Part shown: positions 20,853 to 32,441 of the stretch, one piece after another
Layout: each line of letters starts with the position of its first letter
Numbering within the stretch: the stretch's first letter is position 1
Source of the DNA: Planococcus citri
Taxonomy: Eukaryota; Arthropoda; Insecta; Hemiptera; Pseudococcidae
Reading direction: 5' to 3'
Assembly (NCBI RefSeq): GCF_950023065.1
Contig: NC_088679.1
Location: 3,472,001-3,536,000, forward strand
DNA length: 64,000 nucleotides
Translations under genes and position numbers: made by a program
Notes under the pieces: model-generated
Told to the model about the DNA's origin: nothing
The model's database searches: none
The model's input: the letters and a program-made list of their open reading frames with translations, nothing else

Positions 20853-21949
20853 TTAGTTTAGAGCGTTTTTTTGAAAACTAGGGAATTCGAAAATCCGTAG
20901 GAGGCTTCATAATGGTTCGAAACCGTGATCAATCGTCCAGAGAGATCAAAAATAGAATACCTACAAACCAAATTTCAGCCTTTTATGTCAATTTGATCAG
21001 ATTTTGATTTTTTTTATGAAAAAAACGGGCCAAATTAGAATTTTTTTATCAGTCATAAATCAAAAAAATATATCTTAGTACTTGAAATTCTCGTTGATGA
21101 TGGTGTATTTTGGAAAGGTCCTCTTTCGATTCCCTTTTGTCAGATTCAAAAAGTTTAGCTGAAAATTGAAACGAAAAATCAAAATGAAACTGAAACCAAA
21201 TCAGAATATTCTATACATTAAGTACATATATTCGAAACATGAGAACACTGGGGAAAAATAGTAAATCCTCCATTTTTTTCTGCAGGGCTAGTTTTAGCTG
21301 CGATGAGTGATCTTTCGATCCAGTTTTGTTCAGCTGGGATACTTGAAATGTGTCTGATTTTTTCCCTCCTGGCGCAAAACCCATCAATTTTGTTCGAGGA
21401 TGCGGGGAGAGGGAATAACAAGAAAACTCCAACCTCGAGATTATAACTCGAATATTACTTTTACAAACGTAATGTAGAGTAAGCGAAAGGTCCTACTCCT
21501 TTTCTGTTCGTTTGAAGGCATTAAGAGACGAATTTGTTATTCCTGGCGCAGAACCCGCCTACTCTTACAATCAAAGTTTCTCATCACATGTACTCAGTCG
21601 TTCTTGCAATGTAACTAAACACTCATTTTTTCTTGCTTTTACAATCTCTAATTCACTCTTTGAGGTGGTTTTGTGTTCATTTTTCGGAATTTTATTTTTT
21701 TAGGAGTGTTTTTACACATTTTTGTCAAAGAAAGGTTTCTTTCATTTTGGAAAAGTGCACTCGCCACATGTAAAAAAAATCAAAGATTTTGATTTCTCAG
21801 AAATTTCTATATATGAATTATTTCAAGTTGACATTGGTCTAAACCTGAATTTAGGCTCAGTGGGTCTCCTAGAAGAGAGTTCAGGTGTTCCCAAAAGGGT
21901 GCAATTCAAATTTTAAATAAAAATAATTTTAAAATGTGAAAAAATTGAC
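20853..21949. repeat. Family E/B debris; inverted paralogue of 29150-29600
   Basis: About 21300-21560 matches the reverse complement of about 29345-29590, including the tract with TAGAGTAAGCGAAAGGTCCT and the GGGAATAACAAG region. It contains two minus-strand copies of the 20-mer motif. No coding sequence is recognised. Confidence 0.6.
21365..21559 (-). repeat. Pair of 20-mer motifs, minus strand
   Basis: A degenerate copy lies at about 21367-21382 (TCCTGGCGCAAAACCC) and a perfect copy at 21539-21559, about 172 bp apart in the same orientation. Confidence 0.75.
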
Positions 21950-22400
21950 TATTTTTGTTGGCAAAATTGATACCGTAACCGTAACGTTTATGCTCGGTAA
22001 TTTTAGTTTTTATTTTTAAATAAAAAATAAAATTCGTTTCGCGAATTCTAAATATCGCTGGTTATGTTTTTAATGAAATTTTGTTCTTTTCGTAAAATCG
22101 CGTAAACTGTTGGCTGTTAAATTATCGTTTATTTTTCGTTGTATTCGTTATGTATATAAGTTCGTCGTGTTAATATTGATTCAATCGTCGAGTTATAAAG
22201 TTGTCGAGCTTCTGCTCAATTTTGTTTTTGTTTTGGTTCATTGACTTAGGTCATTGACCGAGTAAATAAATATTTCTATTTATTTTGAGTCGTTATGTTT
22301 TAGTATGTCGAATTGTTTGATTAAAAGTCAATATTCTTTGAGTCAGATTTATCGATTTTGATCGATTTATCGTACAATTTTAAATTTAGATTGATGGTAC
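21950..22400 (+). other. Possible solo LTR or promoter-like segment
   Basis: Composition changes here. There is a TATATAAG box near 22153, followed about 110 bp later by AATAAATAAATATT (22266 on), the order seen in retrotransposon long terminal repeats (promoter, then polyadenylation signal). I could not find matching TG...CA ends with a target duplication, nor a second copy, so this is weak. Confidence 0.2.
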
Positions 22401-23700
22401 ATAAGCATATTATGCAAGAAATTTTTTTTGACCAGAATTGGCCAATTTGGGGTGGGGGGCAAAATTGTGAAAAATTGTCAATTTCACATATTCGAAAAAA
22501 ATTGCGAAAAATTTCTGAAATTTTTTTGATTTCTCAAAATTAGCAAAAATGATCAAAAAATTGGCACGTCTGCGTTCCAAAATACATTCTCCAGTTTTAG
22601 AAATGACATCTTCCGATATTTTGGCATAATCAATGCGAAATATGTGCAAAGAAAAAATTTTCAAAACACGAATTTATCCAAAAAGTGATTTGCAAATTTT
22701 CAGGCGCTTAGTAGAACCCTAAAAAAAGGTCTTGGATTTTGACGGCAGTAACATAGATCGACGCAAAATCTCAAATACTTTCATTCGGTACTACATAGGT
22801 CATTTTTCCTGAGACAGTTCGAAAATTACTCCTCTTCAAAGGGTCAAATCTCGCCTCTGGGGCCAACATTTTTCATGGGTAGCTTTCAACTCAAAATGAA
22901 AGTTTCTGATGAATTTGGTCAAAACCCAACGATTTTTTTTTCTTCAAGGTGTTACTGAGCAATTGAAAATTTGAAAATTCGTTATTTTTGGGTATATTCG
23001 TGTTTTAAGAATTTTTTTTTATTAAATATTTCACTTTAATTGAGCCAAAACATCGCGAGATATTTTTTTTAATACTGGAAAAATATTTTGAAATGCAATT
23101 GTGCAAAATTTTTTGGCCATTATTGTAATTTAAAAAAAAATAGAAAATTACCCACTCACAATAATTATTGAGAGTTGTAATTTTTGAATTTCCAATTTTT
23201 CATTCAAGCAGCTGAATTTTTTTTTGCAAACTATGCCTAAGCATCGATCCTCATGTTTTGATTTTCAAAAAAATGAGCCCGAAAATGTCTCTTGTGAGTT
23301 GTCATGCAAAGGCCAAGACTTGCACAAACACCATCTAACTTGTCAAGCTTCTTGTATAGCCCCCCCCCAAAAAAAAAGAATAATGTGAGAAAAAAATAAA
23401 GCATCAAGGACAAGAGAGAGAAAAGTTGATCAATTGTTGCAAAAATGAAAAAGAAAGCCGAGAATAAAGAACAAAAAAAAGATTAAAAACGAAAAAAGTC
23501 TTCAAGGTTAAAGGATAACGAAACAGAGAGAGAAAAAAATGATGCGAAGCTCGATATCAACAGAATAGAGCTGGAGAACTTTATGGAACTTGACAGATTA
23601 CAGAAGCCATTGAAAGTGAAAGTGTATAGCGCTTAAGACTATAAAATTGAAAAATTGACTAAAATCACTTTTCAACTGCCTCGTACTGTACATTTCTACT
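22401..23700. other. AT-rich non-coding sequence
   Basis: Many A and T homopolymers and no recognised gene, RNA or clear repeat. A short C-run next to an A-run occurs near 23360. Confidence 0.45.
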
Positions 23701-25256
23701 AGTCAGGGTGGCGATGGCGATGGCGGTCGAGGCAGCAAAAAGCAAAAACATCGAGGGAAAAAAATAAGAGAGAGAGAGAGACCAGAAATCCTCTGTAATA
23801 GTTATTTTTTCCTCAATGGAGTGGAACGAGTTGCCACTCTACAGTGATGGTGGTCGATTCGAGCTTATGCGCGGATTAATGCGTACTTTGGCAGAGCTGC
23901 ATGTGTCTGTGTTGATGCTGTTGTTGTTGTTTTTTCTACACCACTTATAATCGTGTACTCTACGCTGGCTATGGTACTTTTTATCCTATTAAACTTGTAT
24001 ACAAGCGAAAATGGTGGTGAAAAAAGAGAGTAGAGATGGTTAGCGCGCTACGTTCATCGTTGATTCTGGTGTACTGTTTTTTTTTTTTTTGCTTTTTATT
24101 TTTTCAAAAGCTGCAGCCACCGCGAGATCGCAACAACGTTTATAAAATTAGTAAATATCGTAATCGCATAAAAGTAGGTACGCTCTGTGTCTGGGTAAAT
24201 TTGTTGTTCGTTTCATTGGAGCATGAATATTTCATTAAACCGCGAGACGACGTCGTTATCCTATACGTTGAAAATAATAGTGTGAAATTTATAACAACGT
24301 GAAGATTGTCGGATACATCGGGGGTTATTTCATTTTTTTTCAGCGTCTATTTACAAAAAAACATACACACACATAACTAAAATGTATACATATAGAATAA
24401 TCCCTCGTGTAAATTATGCAACCCTTTTTAATTTTAGCGATAATTCGGCTACAGACTAATGAAAAAGCGTATAGTTTTTTTTTCTCATCACTAGGTACTT
24501 TGAAACCACATCGCACCGCACTTCGACCCCCGAATAGCCTGCAAAATGGCGAAAAAATTGTTGTATTTCATCTCGTGTTATTTCTAATGAAGCAACGATG
24601 ATTTTTTTTCGCGTTCGCGCCGCGCCAAACTATGTGTTCGTACTCGTTTTCAGCCAGCGAGCGCAGCGCGGCGCGGCGCGGCGTTATAATTAAAACGAGT
24701 CGAAATGGAAGAAAAGCGAGTTGAAAAACGAATTTCGCCGGCCAATGACAGCCGCCAGCCGGTGGGGTGAAAAAAATTTCGGTCGGAATTAACGGCCGAG
24801 TTATTGTGCCGGTTGTTGCGAAATTGATGAGAGAAATACCTAGGTTTTAGCAACACGCCGCTCCGGCACCGGTCCCGAAAGTTTTTAATTTTAATTAATG
24901 GTGTTTTTTATGCATGCAATATCGCGCGCCTCTTTCCAGCCCCCTCCCCTCCCTTCACGTGTACCCGACTCCCAACCATACTCAGTCCGTCGCGCGTATA
25001 CGCTTGACAAACACTAGTCGGATTTAATTAAATAGAAATTTTGATATATATTCCCAGTAGTTCTTAAAATTTCACTTTTTACCAACGCTTCGCCGCGTTG
25101 CGCTACAGCAGCGCTTCACCTGAACCGATCAAATTATAATGTAACCTGCGTTTATACGTAGGTATTTGATTGGCTGGCTAAAAATGCATTACTGGTGGTA
25201 GTGGTGTTCTCTTCATGAAGAATTGAGTTATGATGAGGACAGGCCTTGGATGAATA
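23701..25256. other. Non-coding, apparently unique island
   Basis: CG-containing sequence with a GA microsatellite near 23768, a CA-like tract near 24362 and a GCGCGGCGCG run near 24665. TTTTAATTAATG and TTTAATTAAAT (near 24885 and 25023) look like homeodomain-type sites, but this is only suggestive. No exon is recognised. Confidence 0.4.
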
Positions 25257-25258
25257 TA

Positions 25259-27234
25259 GTCGGAGGGGCCCGCATAAGGATCAATGGCACCCCCTGCCGA
25301 TCCTCCAGGACAACGTTTCTCGAAAAGGGGAGGGAGGGGGTCCTAAGGAACATTTTTAGCCATTGTCCTCAAAAAAAGGTGGTCCTACTTACAAAATGGC
25401 GGCCATTTTGATTAATAGGTCAGTCGAAATCGCAGATTTTGCGTTCCAACATGGGACTTGCACGAAATTTTTTAAACAGTACAAAAGTAGATCGAAAGAT
25501 AAGACAAAAATTTTACACCTGTCAAAATTTCAAGTGCTAAAGTGCCCTTTTCGATTTTTGGTGAATTTTTGAAAATCGAATTTAGGCCAAAATTGAGGGA
25601 AAAAATCAAAATCTTACCAAATTGACCGAGAAAGCTGAACTTTGGAATATATCCTATTTTCGACCCACCAAACCAATTGGAAACTGTTTCAAACCATTTT
25701 GAGCAGTTCTGGAGCCTCCAGCAGATTTTTGAAAATCGAAACTCCCACAAAATTTCATCAAATGGAGTTTGAAAGCCAAAATTTATTCCGAAAACTAATT
25801 TCAATACACTACGAAATCGACTGCAGGTGGATTTCAAGTCGTTTTGGAGCCTCCAGGAATTTTTTGAAAATTCTCTGAGTGTCCAGAAGATTTTTGAAAC
25901 TTGAAATTTTCACAAAATATTTCATGATCAACTGAAGTCTTATGTGTTGATAAAGTTCTACTAAAAAGGTGGGCGGGTTCTGCGCCAGGAATGAAAATCC
26001 TGACTTCAAACTTCCTCAGAGCGAGAAGGAAACGAAGAGGATAGCCCAGTGTACCATCTCTTATGTGTGAAGAAGTAATGTGTTGAAAAAGTTTGACTGA
26101 AAGGGTAGACGGGTTCTGCGCCAGGAATAATGAATTGACTCAAAACTTTCTTACAGTGAACAGAACATGAAAATGACAGTATTTTTTTTTATTCATGTGC
26201 AGTCGTGGAATTAGGTTTAAAATTGAGAAAAGTATCATCAATAATGTAGGTAGATGTTTGGTTCCAGTTTAGTTAAAATCGAGACTTGTGATGAGAACTG
26301 TTGAATGGAAAGGTGAGCGGATTCTACGCCAGGAGGAATAAAACCCTGGACTTTTAATTGCTCTAGAACGGACAATAAAGCAATTTTTCGAAAATTACTG
26401 AAGGCTCCAGTAGATTTTTGAAATTTGAAATTTCTCCAAAATTTCATCAAATGGAGGTGGAAAGCCGAAATTTACTCTGTACTCAAATTTTAACACCCTC
26501 TGAAGACGACTTCAGGTGGGTTCGAGTCATTTTGGAGCCTGCAGTAATCTTCAAAAAATCGCTGGTGGCTCCAAAACGATTTTAAATTCACCTGCAGCCG
26601 ACTTCTTAGCGAATTGAAATGAGTTTGCAGAATGAATTTCGGTTTTCCAACTCCAATAGTTTCAAAAATCGACTGGAGGCGCCAGTAATATTCAAAAAGT
26701 TGCTGGAGGCTCCAAAACGAGTTGAAGTCCACCTGCAGTCGACTTCGTTGCGTATTGAAATTAGCTTGCAGAATGAATTTCGGCTTTCAAACTCCATAAT
26801 TAATGATAAAATTTTGTGGGAATTTCCAGTTTCATAAATTTCCTGGAGGCTCCAGAACTGCTCAAAACGGTCTGAAACAGTTTCTCGTCGATTTATGGCA
26901 GGTCAAAAATAGGGTATATCTCAAATTTCAGCGTTCTAGATAAATTTGATAAAATTTTGATTTTCCCCCAAATTTTTGGCCAAAATATGATTTTTGAAAA
27001 TTCACCAAAAATCGAAAAAGGCAATTTGGCACTTGAAATTTTGACAGGTGGTGATGAATTTTTGCCTGCTCTTTCAATCTAATCTCGTACAGTATCAAAA
27101 TGACCGCCATTTTGTAAGTAGGGCCCCCTTTTTTCAGGACAAGGGTTAGAAATGTTCCTTAGGACTCCTTTGAGAAAAAAGGTGTCCTGTAGGATCGGTG
27201 GGGGGGCAATTGATCCTTAAGCGGGCCCCTCGAC
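25259..27234. mobile_element. Family A foldback element, copy 3 (type-2 ends)
   Basis: A TA duplication lies at 25257-25258 and 27235-27236. The ends begin GTCGGAGGGGCCCGCATAAG and, inverted, GTCGAGGGGCCCGCTTAAGG, then merge into the same subterminal GGATC...TGCACC and AAAATGGCGGCC tracts as type-1 copies. The interior contains three copies of the 20-mer motif between 25972 and 26336 and many CTGGAG-S-CTCCAG words. At 1976 bp it is longer than its relatives, apparently because motif-bearing sequence was gained. Confidence 0.8.
25972..26336 (+). repeat. Cluster of three 20-mer motifs
   Basis: Copies lie at 25972-25992 (perfect), 26107-26127 (one change, GACGGG) and about 26315-26336 (diverged), all on the plus strand inside family A copy 3. 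Confidence 0.8.
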
Positions 27235-27236
27235 TA

Positions 27237-28640
27237 ATATGGTTTTAAAAATTAAAATCCCAAAATTTTCTGAAGGCTTCAGAATGGCTGAAAACCACCA
27301 TCAAGCGATTCTAAGGCTTGAGAACAAGATTTAAATCAAAGGGTATTCTTGGGAAAAATAGATAGGTGAAATGTCCTTTTCTTCAGATTTTTGAAATGTT
27401 TATGAAACGTTGTTGTGTGCCTTTAAAGCTAAAAAATTCCCCCACCCCACCCTCTTGTCAACAATGAGGAAAACATCAAAATTTTAAAAATGTGAGGACA
27501 GGGGCATTTCACTTATTTTACCCGGAATACCCTTTGAGCTTTCTACACTTTTCTATAAAATTTTGATTTTTGCATTAAGAAAGATCTGAACCCACACTGT
27601 TGAAAAATTCGGCAAAAATCGAATAGATGCATGAAATTTTCCCTATTTCGCAGGCAACGTACCTATTTTGAAATAAAGCAAAAAAAAGTACCTAATAATG
27701 TATCGTACTCGTAGACGAGGAGTTCGAAGATTTTACCATAATACATATTAAATATGAACAACATTTGAATATTGTATCCCTGCTTCTTCTTTTTTTTCTT
27801 CTTCAAGTACCTACGTACTTGCCGAGACTAAAAGAGGTCACGTATAACTGCCTGTTCACTCGACATTTGAAGAATTTCAAGGCTTTGAAGTTTAAAATAC
27901 GTATCATCTATTACGGCACTTATACTCGGCAGGGCAAAATACGCGAGTAGGTATATAGTGGGATTGAAAACTATCTTAATGCTTTTAACAACAAACTAGG
28001 TCAATTCTTCTCAGAGTCAGTTGGTAATTTATAGTAGGTTATTCTAAAATAACACAAAGAAGTTCACTACACGAAAAATTCGCCTCGGGCTAATTTTAAA
28101 ATTTTCCTTTCGTCAAATGAACAAAACATTTTTAGCTCTTGTTTTCTTTTCTCTCGGTATTTTTCCCCATCTTGTTCTGTATGTATTATGATGTCTTTAT
28201 TTTACGTATTTCTTTCTCGTTTGCTGGGTTCGCAAGTGAAACAGTTTAGCGAATGTAGATACCTACTATGATATTCATTCGTTTGTGTCGAAAGACTCGA
28301 TACTACCATTACCAATAATATTATTTTATTTCGAGTGAATTTGAAATTTTCGCAGTACCTACCTGGTACATACCTTTACCTACATACATACGTAGGTACT
28401 TCAGTTGCACTCGAAAGAATTTTTATTCTGTCTATCAATTCTGCCTTATTTGAGAATACGGAAACAAGAGACAGATTCTAGAATTCGATTTGATCGCTGA
28501 CACTCGTCGTCAAAATTATTTACAACGTAGATACCTATACGCGAAACATTTCACTCGTTGAACTCAAGCAGTGGATTAGAGATTGAAAAAGTAAGAAAAA
28601 ATGAGCATTTTTTAGTTACAGTGCAAGAGCGACTGATGAG
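27237..28640. other. AT-rich sequence grading into a unique island
   Basis: 27237-27660 looks like repeat debris. 27661-28600 is apparently unique, with TACCTAC strings (for example 28360-28400). No coding sequence or RNA gene is recognised. Confidence 0.4.
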
Positions 28641-29960
28641 AAACTTCGATTGTAATAGTAGGCGGGTTCTGCGCCAGGAGGGAGAAATTCAAGCACATTT
28701 TTCGCATCATAAGAGAAGTATCCCAACGTTGGGAAAATTTTTTAAATCGAATAAAACAAGACCGAAAGAGTAGGTACGAAAGGCATCATCACAGCCAAAA
28801 CTTGGATGGCCAAAGTGTTTTTTTTAACTTTTGTTGAACCAAAAATGCAAAAAAAATCGACCCAGAAATTTGAAATTTTGTATGGAACCGATAAAGAACG
28901 GTGTTGAGCCATTTTTAGCAGTTTTGGAGCCTGCAGCATATTTTTGAAAGCTGAAATTTCCTCAAAATTTTACCAAATGAAGCTAAAAATTTGAAATTTG
29001 CTTTATAGCCTAATTTTAACATGCTGAGTCGATTGAAGGTAGGTAGCTCAGCTCGGAATCGTCTTATGCTCCTGCAGAAATTTCAAAAACGGGCGTAACC
29101 CTATTTTAAAAATTTTCTGTGTACTCGTAATTGATCAAGTGGGTACCTAATTAACAAGCACCAATCAGGTTTAGACAACAATTATGACACTTTTTGGAAA
29201 TGAAGGATTTTAACAATATATACGGTTGCAGCTTCCAGAACATCTTGAAACTACTTTCAATAGACTGAGCAGAGTGACTGAGTACATATGATGAGAAAAT
29301 TTGTTCGGAGGCGCAGGCGGGTTCTGCGCCAGGAATAAAAACCATCGTCTTCCAATGCCTTAGAACGAACTGAAAAGGATTAGGACCTTCAGCTTACTCT
29401 ACATTGTGTTTGTAAAAGTAACACCTATTCGAGTAAAAATCTCGAGCTTGGAAATTTATTGTTATTCCCTCCCCCCGCTCCTTCCAACAAAACACATGAG
29501 TTCTGCGCCAGGAGTGGATAAATCGGGTACATTTTTCGCAACACAATTGGAAAGTATCCCACTGTCAGAAAATTTTTCAAACTGAACAAAACTGGAATCC
29601 ATCATCGCAGTCAAAACTTTAATAGGGGTAAAAGTGCCTTTTTCAATTTTAAGTAAATTCTTGAAAACTTTTAAAACCAAAAATGCAAAAAAATGTAAAC
29701 TTTTAAATTTGCTCAAAAATCTGAAATTTAATATGTGCCCTATTTTCGATACCGAGAACCGATAAGAAGCGGTGTTTCGAGCCATTGTGAACAGTCAGGG
29801 AGCCTGCAGCTCACATTTTTGAGAATTGAAATTTCCTCAGAAGTTGGAAATCTCAAATTTTTGCTTTATAGTCTAATTTTAACATGCTGAGTCAATTGGA
29901 GGCAGTTTCAAACCGCTCTGAAGCCTCTATGTATTATACAAATTGTTTTTTCACTCTTCA
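28641..29960 (+). repeat. Family B/E repeats with 20-mer motifs
   Basis: Two related tracts follow each other (about 28660-29130 and 29490-29950). Each has the motif, then TTTTTCGCA, a CCCA-GT-GG-AAAATTTTT tract, and a region with TTGCTTTATAG-CTAATTTTAACATGCTGAG. Motif copies lie at 28661-28680, 29316-29336 and 29500-29514. The inverted paralogue is 21300-21700. Confidence 0.65.
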
Positions 29961-30858
29961 AAATACGATTTTTCGAATTTTCCTTTTTGAAAATTGAAAT
30001 TAAAAAAAAAAGAATCATTAAAAGGTCCAAAAATTTGAAAAAGAAAAATGACAATTTCTAAAAGTGAAAAAAAATTCGAATTTTCAAACCTCCAAAAATG
30101 ACATTTTTCTACTTCACTTTAAAAATTCACCGTTTTATTCCACAAAATCGGTAATTCCCTCATCCTCCCCTCCCTCTCCTCCCAAATAAATCAACGTAAA
30201 AATTTTTTTTAGTCATCTGAGGGTCAGTTGGGAAGTTTGTGATACTTAGTTGGGAATTTTTAGTCCTCAGCTGCTTAGCTTCTCCTTCAATAAGGATGCA
30301 TTCCCCATACCACGACTCTTGAGTGATAATTATAATCCAAAATCCGTTCTCAGAAGCTAAGCTGAATTTTAAATGAACCAGATTTCATGTGCTCATTATT
30401 TTTCTCGTGCAAATAATGATTTTGAAAAAACTCTCCATCAAAAGGACCAGAAAATCAAAAATTTGCATCGTCATTTTTTTTGAGCAGTTTTGAAGAATTT
30501 CATGCTGAAAAATAAAATCATGATTTTTGAAACATTCGAAATGAGTGCCACGTGACTCATTAAAATAAGTAGGTAAACATTTCAGTGGAAAATCAGAAGT
30601 TTTCACCGAGATTTTTTTAATCATTGGGGGGGGGGGTTGAACAATTCGCATCAACATATCAATAATGAGCAAAAACGACTAATATTAGGATTTCCCACAT
30701 ACTTAAAATACGAATTTCAGATATTTTAGGGTGTCAGCTTGATTTTCAAAGGTGGGGCAAAAATCGTCACGAGAGCTTATTTTACTCAAAAAAAACTTTT
30801 TAGAGATCATAGAACTTGAAATTTTAAGTGAATTTGTATTTTTTTTTTTTTCAAATTT
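29961..30858. other. AT-rich non-coding sequence
   Basis: No recognisable gene. A small inverted repeat (CTGCTTAGCTTCT at about 30270 and AGAAGCTAAGCTG at 30352) could form a stem with a loop of about 70 bases. A nine-or-ten-base G run lies at about 30626. Confidence 0.4.
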
Positions 30859-32441
30859 GGGTCATTCCATGTCAACTCAACCAACGTTTTCGGGTCATGT
30901 CCTTCGATTTTGCTCAAATTTTTTTTACAATATCTACCCACCCAGTAAGTAAGAAAGCCGCAATTAGTTTGGTCCCAGCACCATCAGGGGTGGGTGGGGG
31001 GGGGATTCCATTATTTTCACATTGTCTCGAGGTACTCAACTTCAGCAATCCATTTCTCCAAAGCTATAGTACTTTGATGAAAACTGATTTCACAGTTCGA
31101 AAGGGCATTGAATTTTGAACTTTTCAAGTATTTTGAAATTTTCAAAAGTTGAAAGTTGAACTTTCAATTTGAAAGTTCAAATTTCAAAATGGCGCTGTAA
31201 GTGGGTTGAAAAAATTTCCATAGATGTACATTTTGATACTTTTTTGAAATATTTAGGTTTCGAGATGGGACTCTTGAAGGAGGGGGAGCACCCCCACCCC
31301 CAATTTTGGGTGAAACTTTCAAAAGAAAATCCGGGGCATGTGATATATCGAATTGTATGTTTTCGGCGACGCCGAACACGAATATTACGTCAGATTTTTG
31401 ATCGGACCCCATTCACAGCCCCCAGCACCTCCCCAAAGGGGGTAAAAGTTCAAAAAAGCGTTTTGTTCGTGTGGCACATGGAATAGTATGTTTTTGGTGA
31501 CGCTGAACACAAATATGACGTCAGATTTGTGATTGGACCCCATCCACAACCCCCAAAAATTATTTTGGACTTTATTATTGGGGGGGTTCTGGGGGTCATG
31601 GGTGAAGTCGATTCGAGAAACTAAGGAAATATTCGTGTTCAGCGATATCGAAAACATACTATTTCATGTGTCACACGAATGTAACCATTTTAGGGGGCTC
31701 ACCCTCTCCGAGGAGGTGCTGGGGGCCGTGGATGGGGTCCAATCAAAAATCTGACGTCATATTCGTATTCAGCGTTACAAAAAACATACTATTTCATGTG
31801 TTGCCCGAACAAAACACTTTTTTGAATTTTTACCCCCTTTGGGGAGGTGCGGGGGGCCGTGGATGAGGTCCAATCAAAAATCTGACGTCATATTTGTGTT
31901 CAGCGTCGCCGAAAACATACAATTCGATGTATCACATGCCCCAGATTTTCTTTTGAAAGTTTCACCCAAAATTGGGGGTGGGGGTGCTCCCCCTCCGTCA
32001 AGAGTCCCATCTCGAAACCTAAATATTTCAAAAAAATATCAAAATGTACATCTATGGAAATTTTTTCACAATTTTAAATGGTAGCTCCGACTTACAGCGC
32101 CATTTTGAAATTTAAACTTTCAAATTGAAAGTTCAACTTTCAATTTTTGAAAATTTCAAAATGCTTAAAAAGTTCAAAATTTAATGTCCTTTTGAACTGT
32201 GAAATCAGTTTTGATCAAAGTAGCATAGTTTTGTAGGAATGGGCTGCTGAAGTTGAGTACCTCGAGACAATGTGAAAATAATGGAAGCCTCCCTTCCCGC
32301 CCCCTGAGGGGGTTGGGACCAAACTGATTGCGGCTTTCTTACTTACTAGGTGGGTAGATATTGTAAAAAAAATTTGAGCGAAATCGAAAGACATGACTTT
32401 CAAAATCGCCTTTTTTTGTTTGAGTCGACATGGAATGACCC
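30859..32441. mobile_element. Foldback element with GGGTCATTCCATGTC ends
   Basis: The left end, starting GGGTCATTCCATGTCAACTC, is matched in reverse complement at the right end with few mismatches for several hundred bases. Shared text includes TTTACAATATCTACCCACC, AGTAAGAAAGCCGCAATTAG and CGAGGTACTCAACTTCAGC. The centre (about 31350-31930) has several mutually inverted copies of a tract with TGACGTCAGATTTTTGATYG and AAACATACTATTTCATGTG. Overlapping open frames on both strands are symmetric images of each other and are not genes. No target duplication could be established. Confidence 0.8.

Noticed and set aside
23051..23300. Possible exon-like segments in AT-rich DNA around 22.4-23.3 kb.
   Set aside because: Frames are short, composed mostly of Lys/Asn/Phe/Ile from A/T runs, and none joins through plausible splice sites.
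31164..32084. Several overlapping open frames on both strands with near-identical products (SDVIFVFSV-like text).
   Set aside because: They are mirror images produced by the inverted repeats of the foldback 30859-32441; no transposase or other domain is seen.
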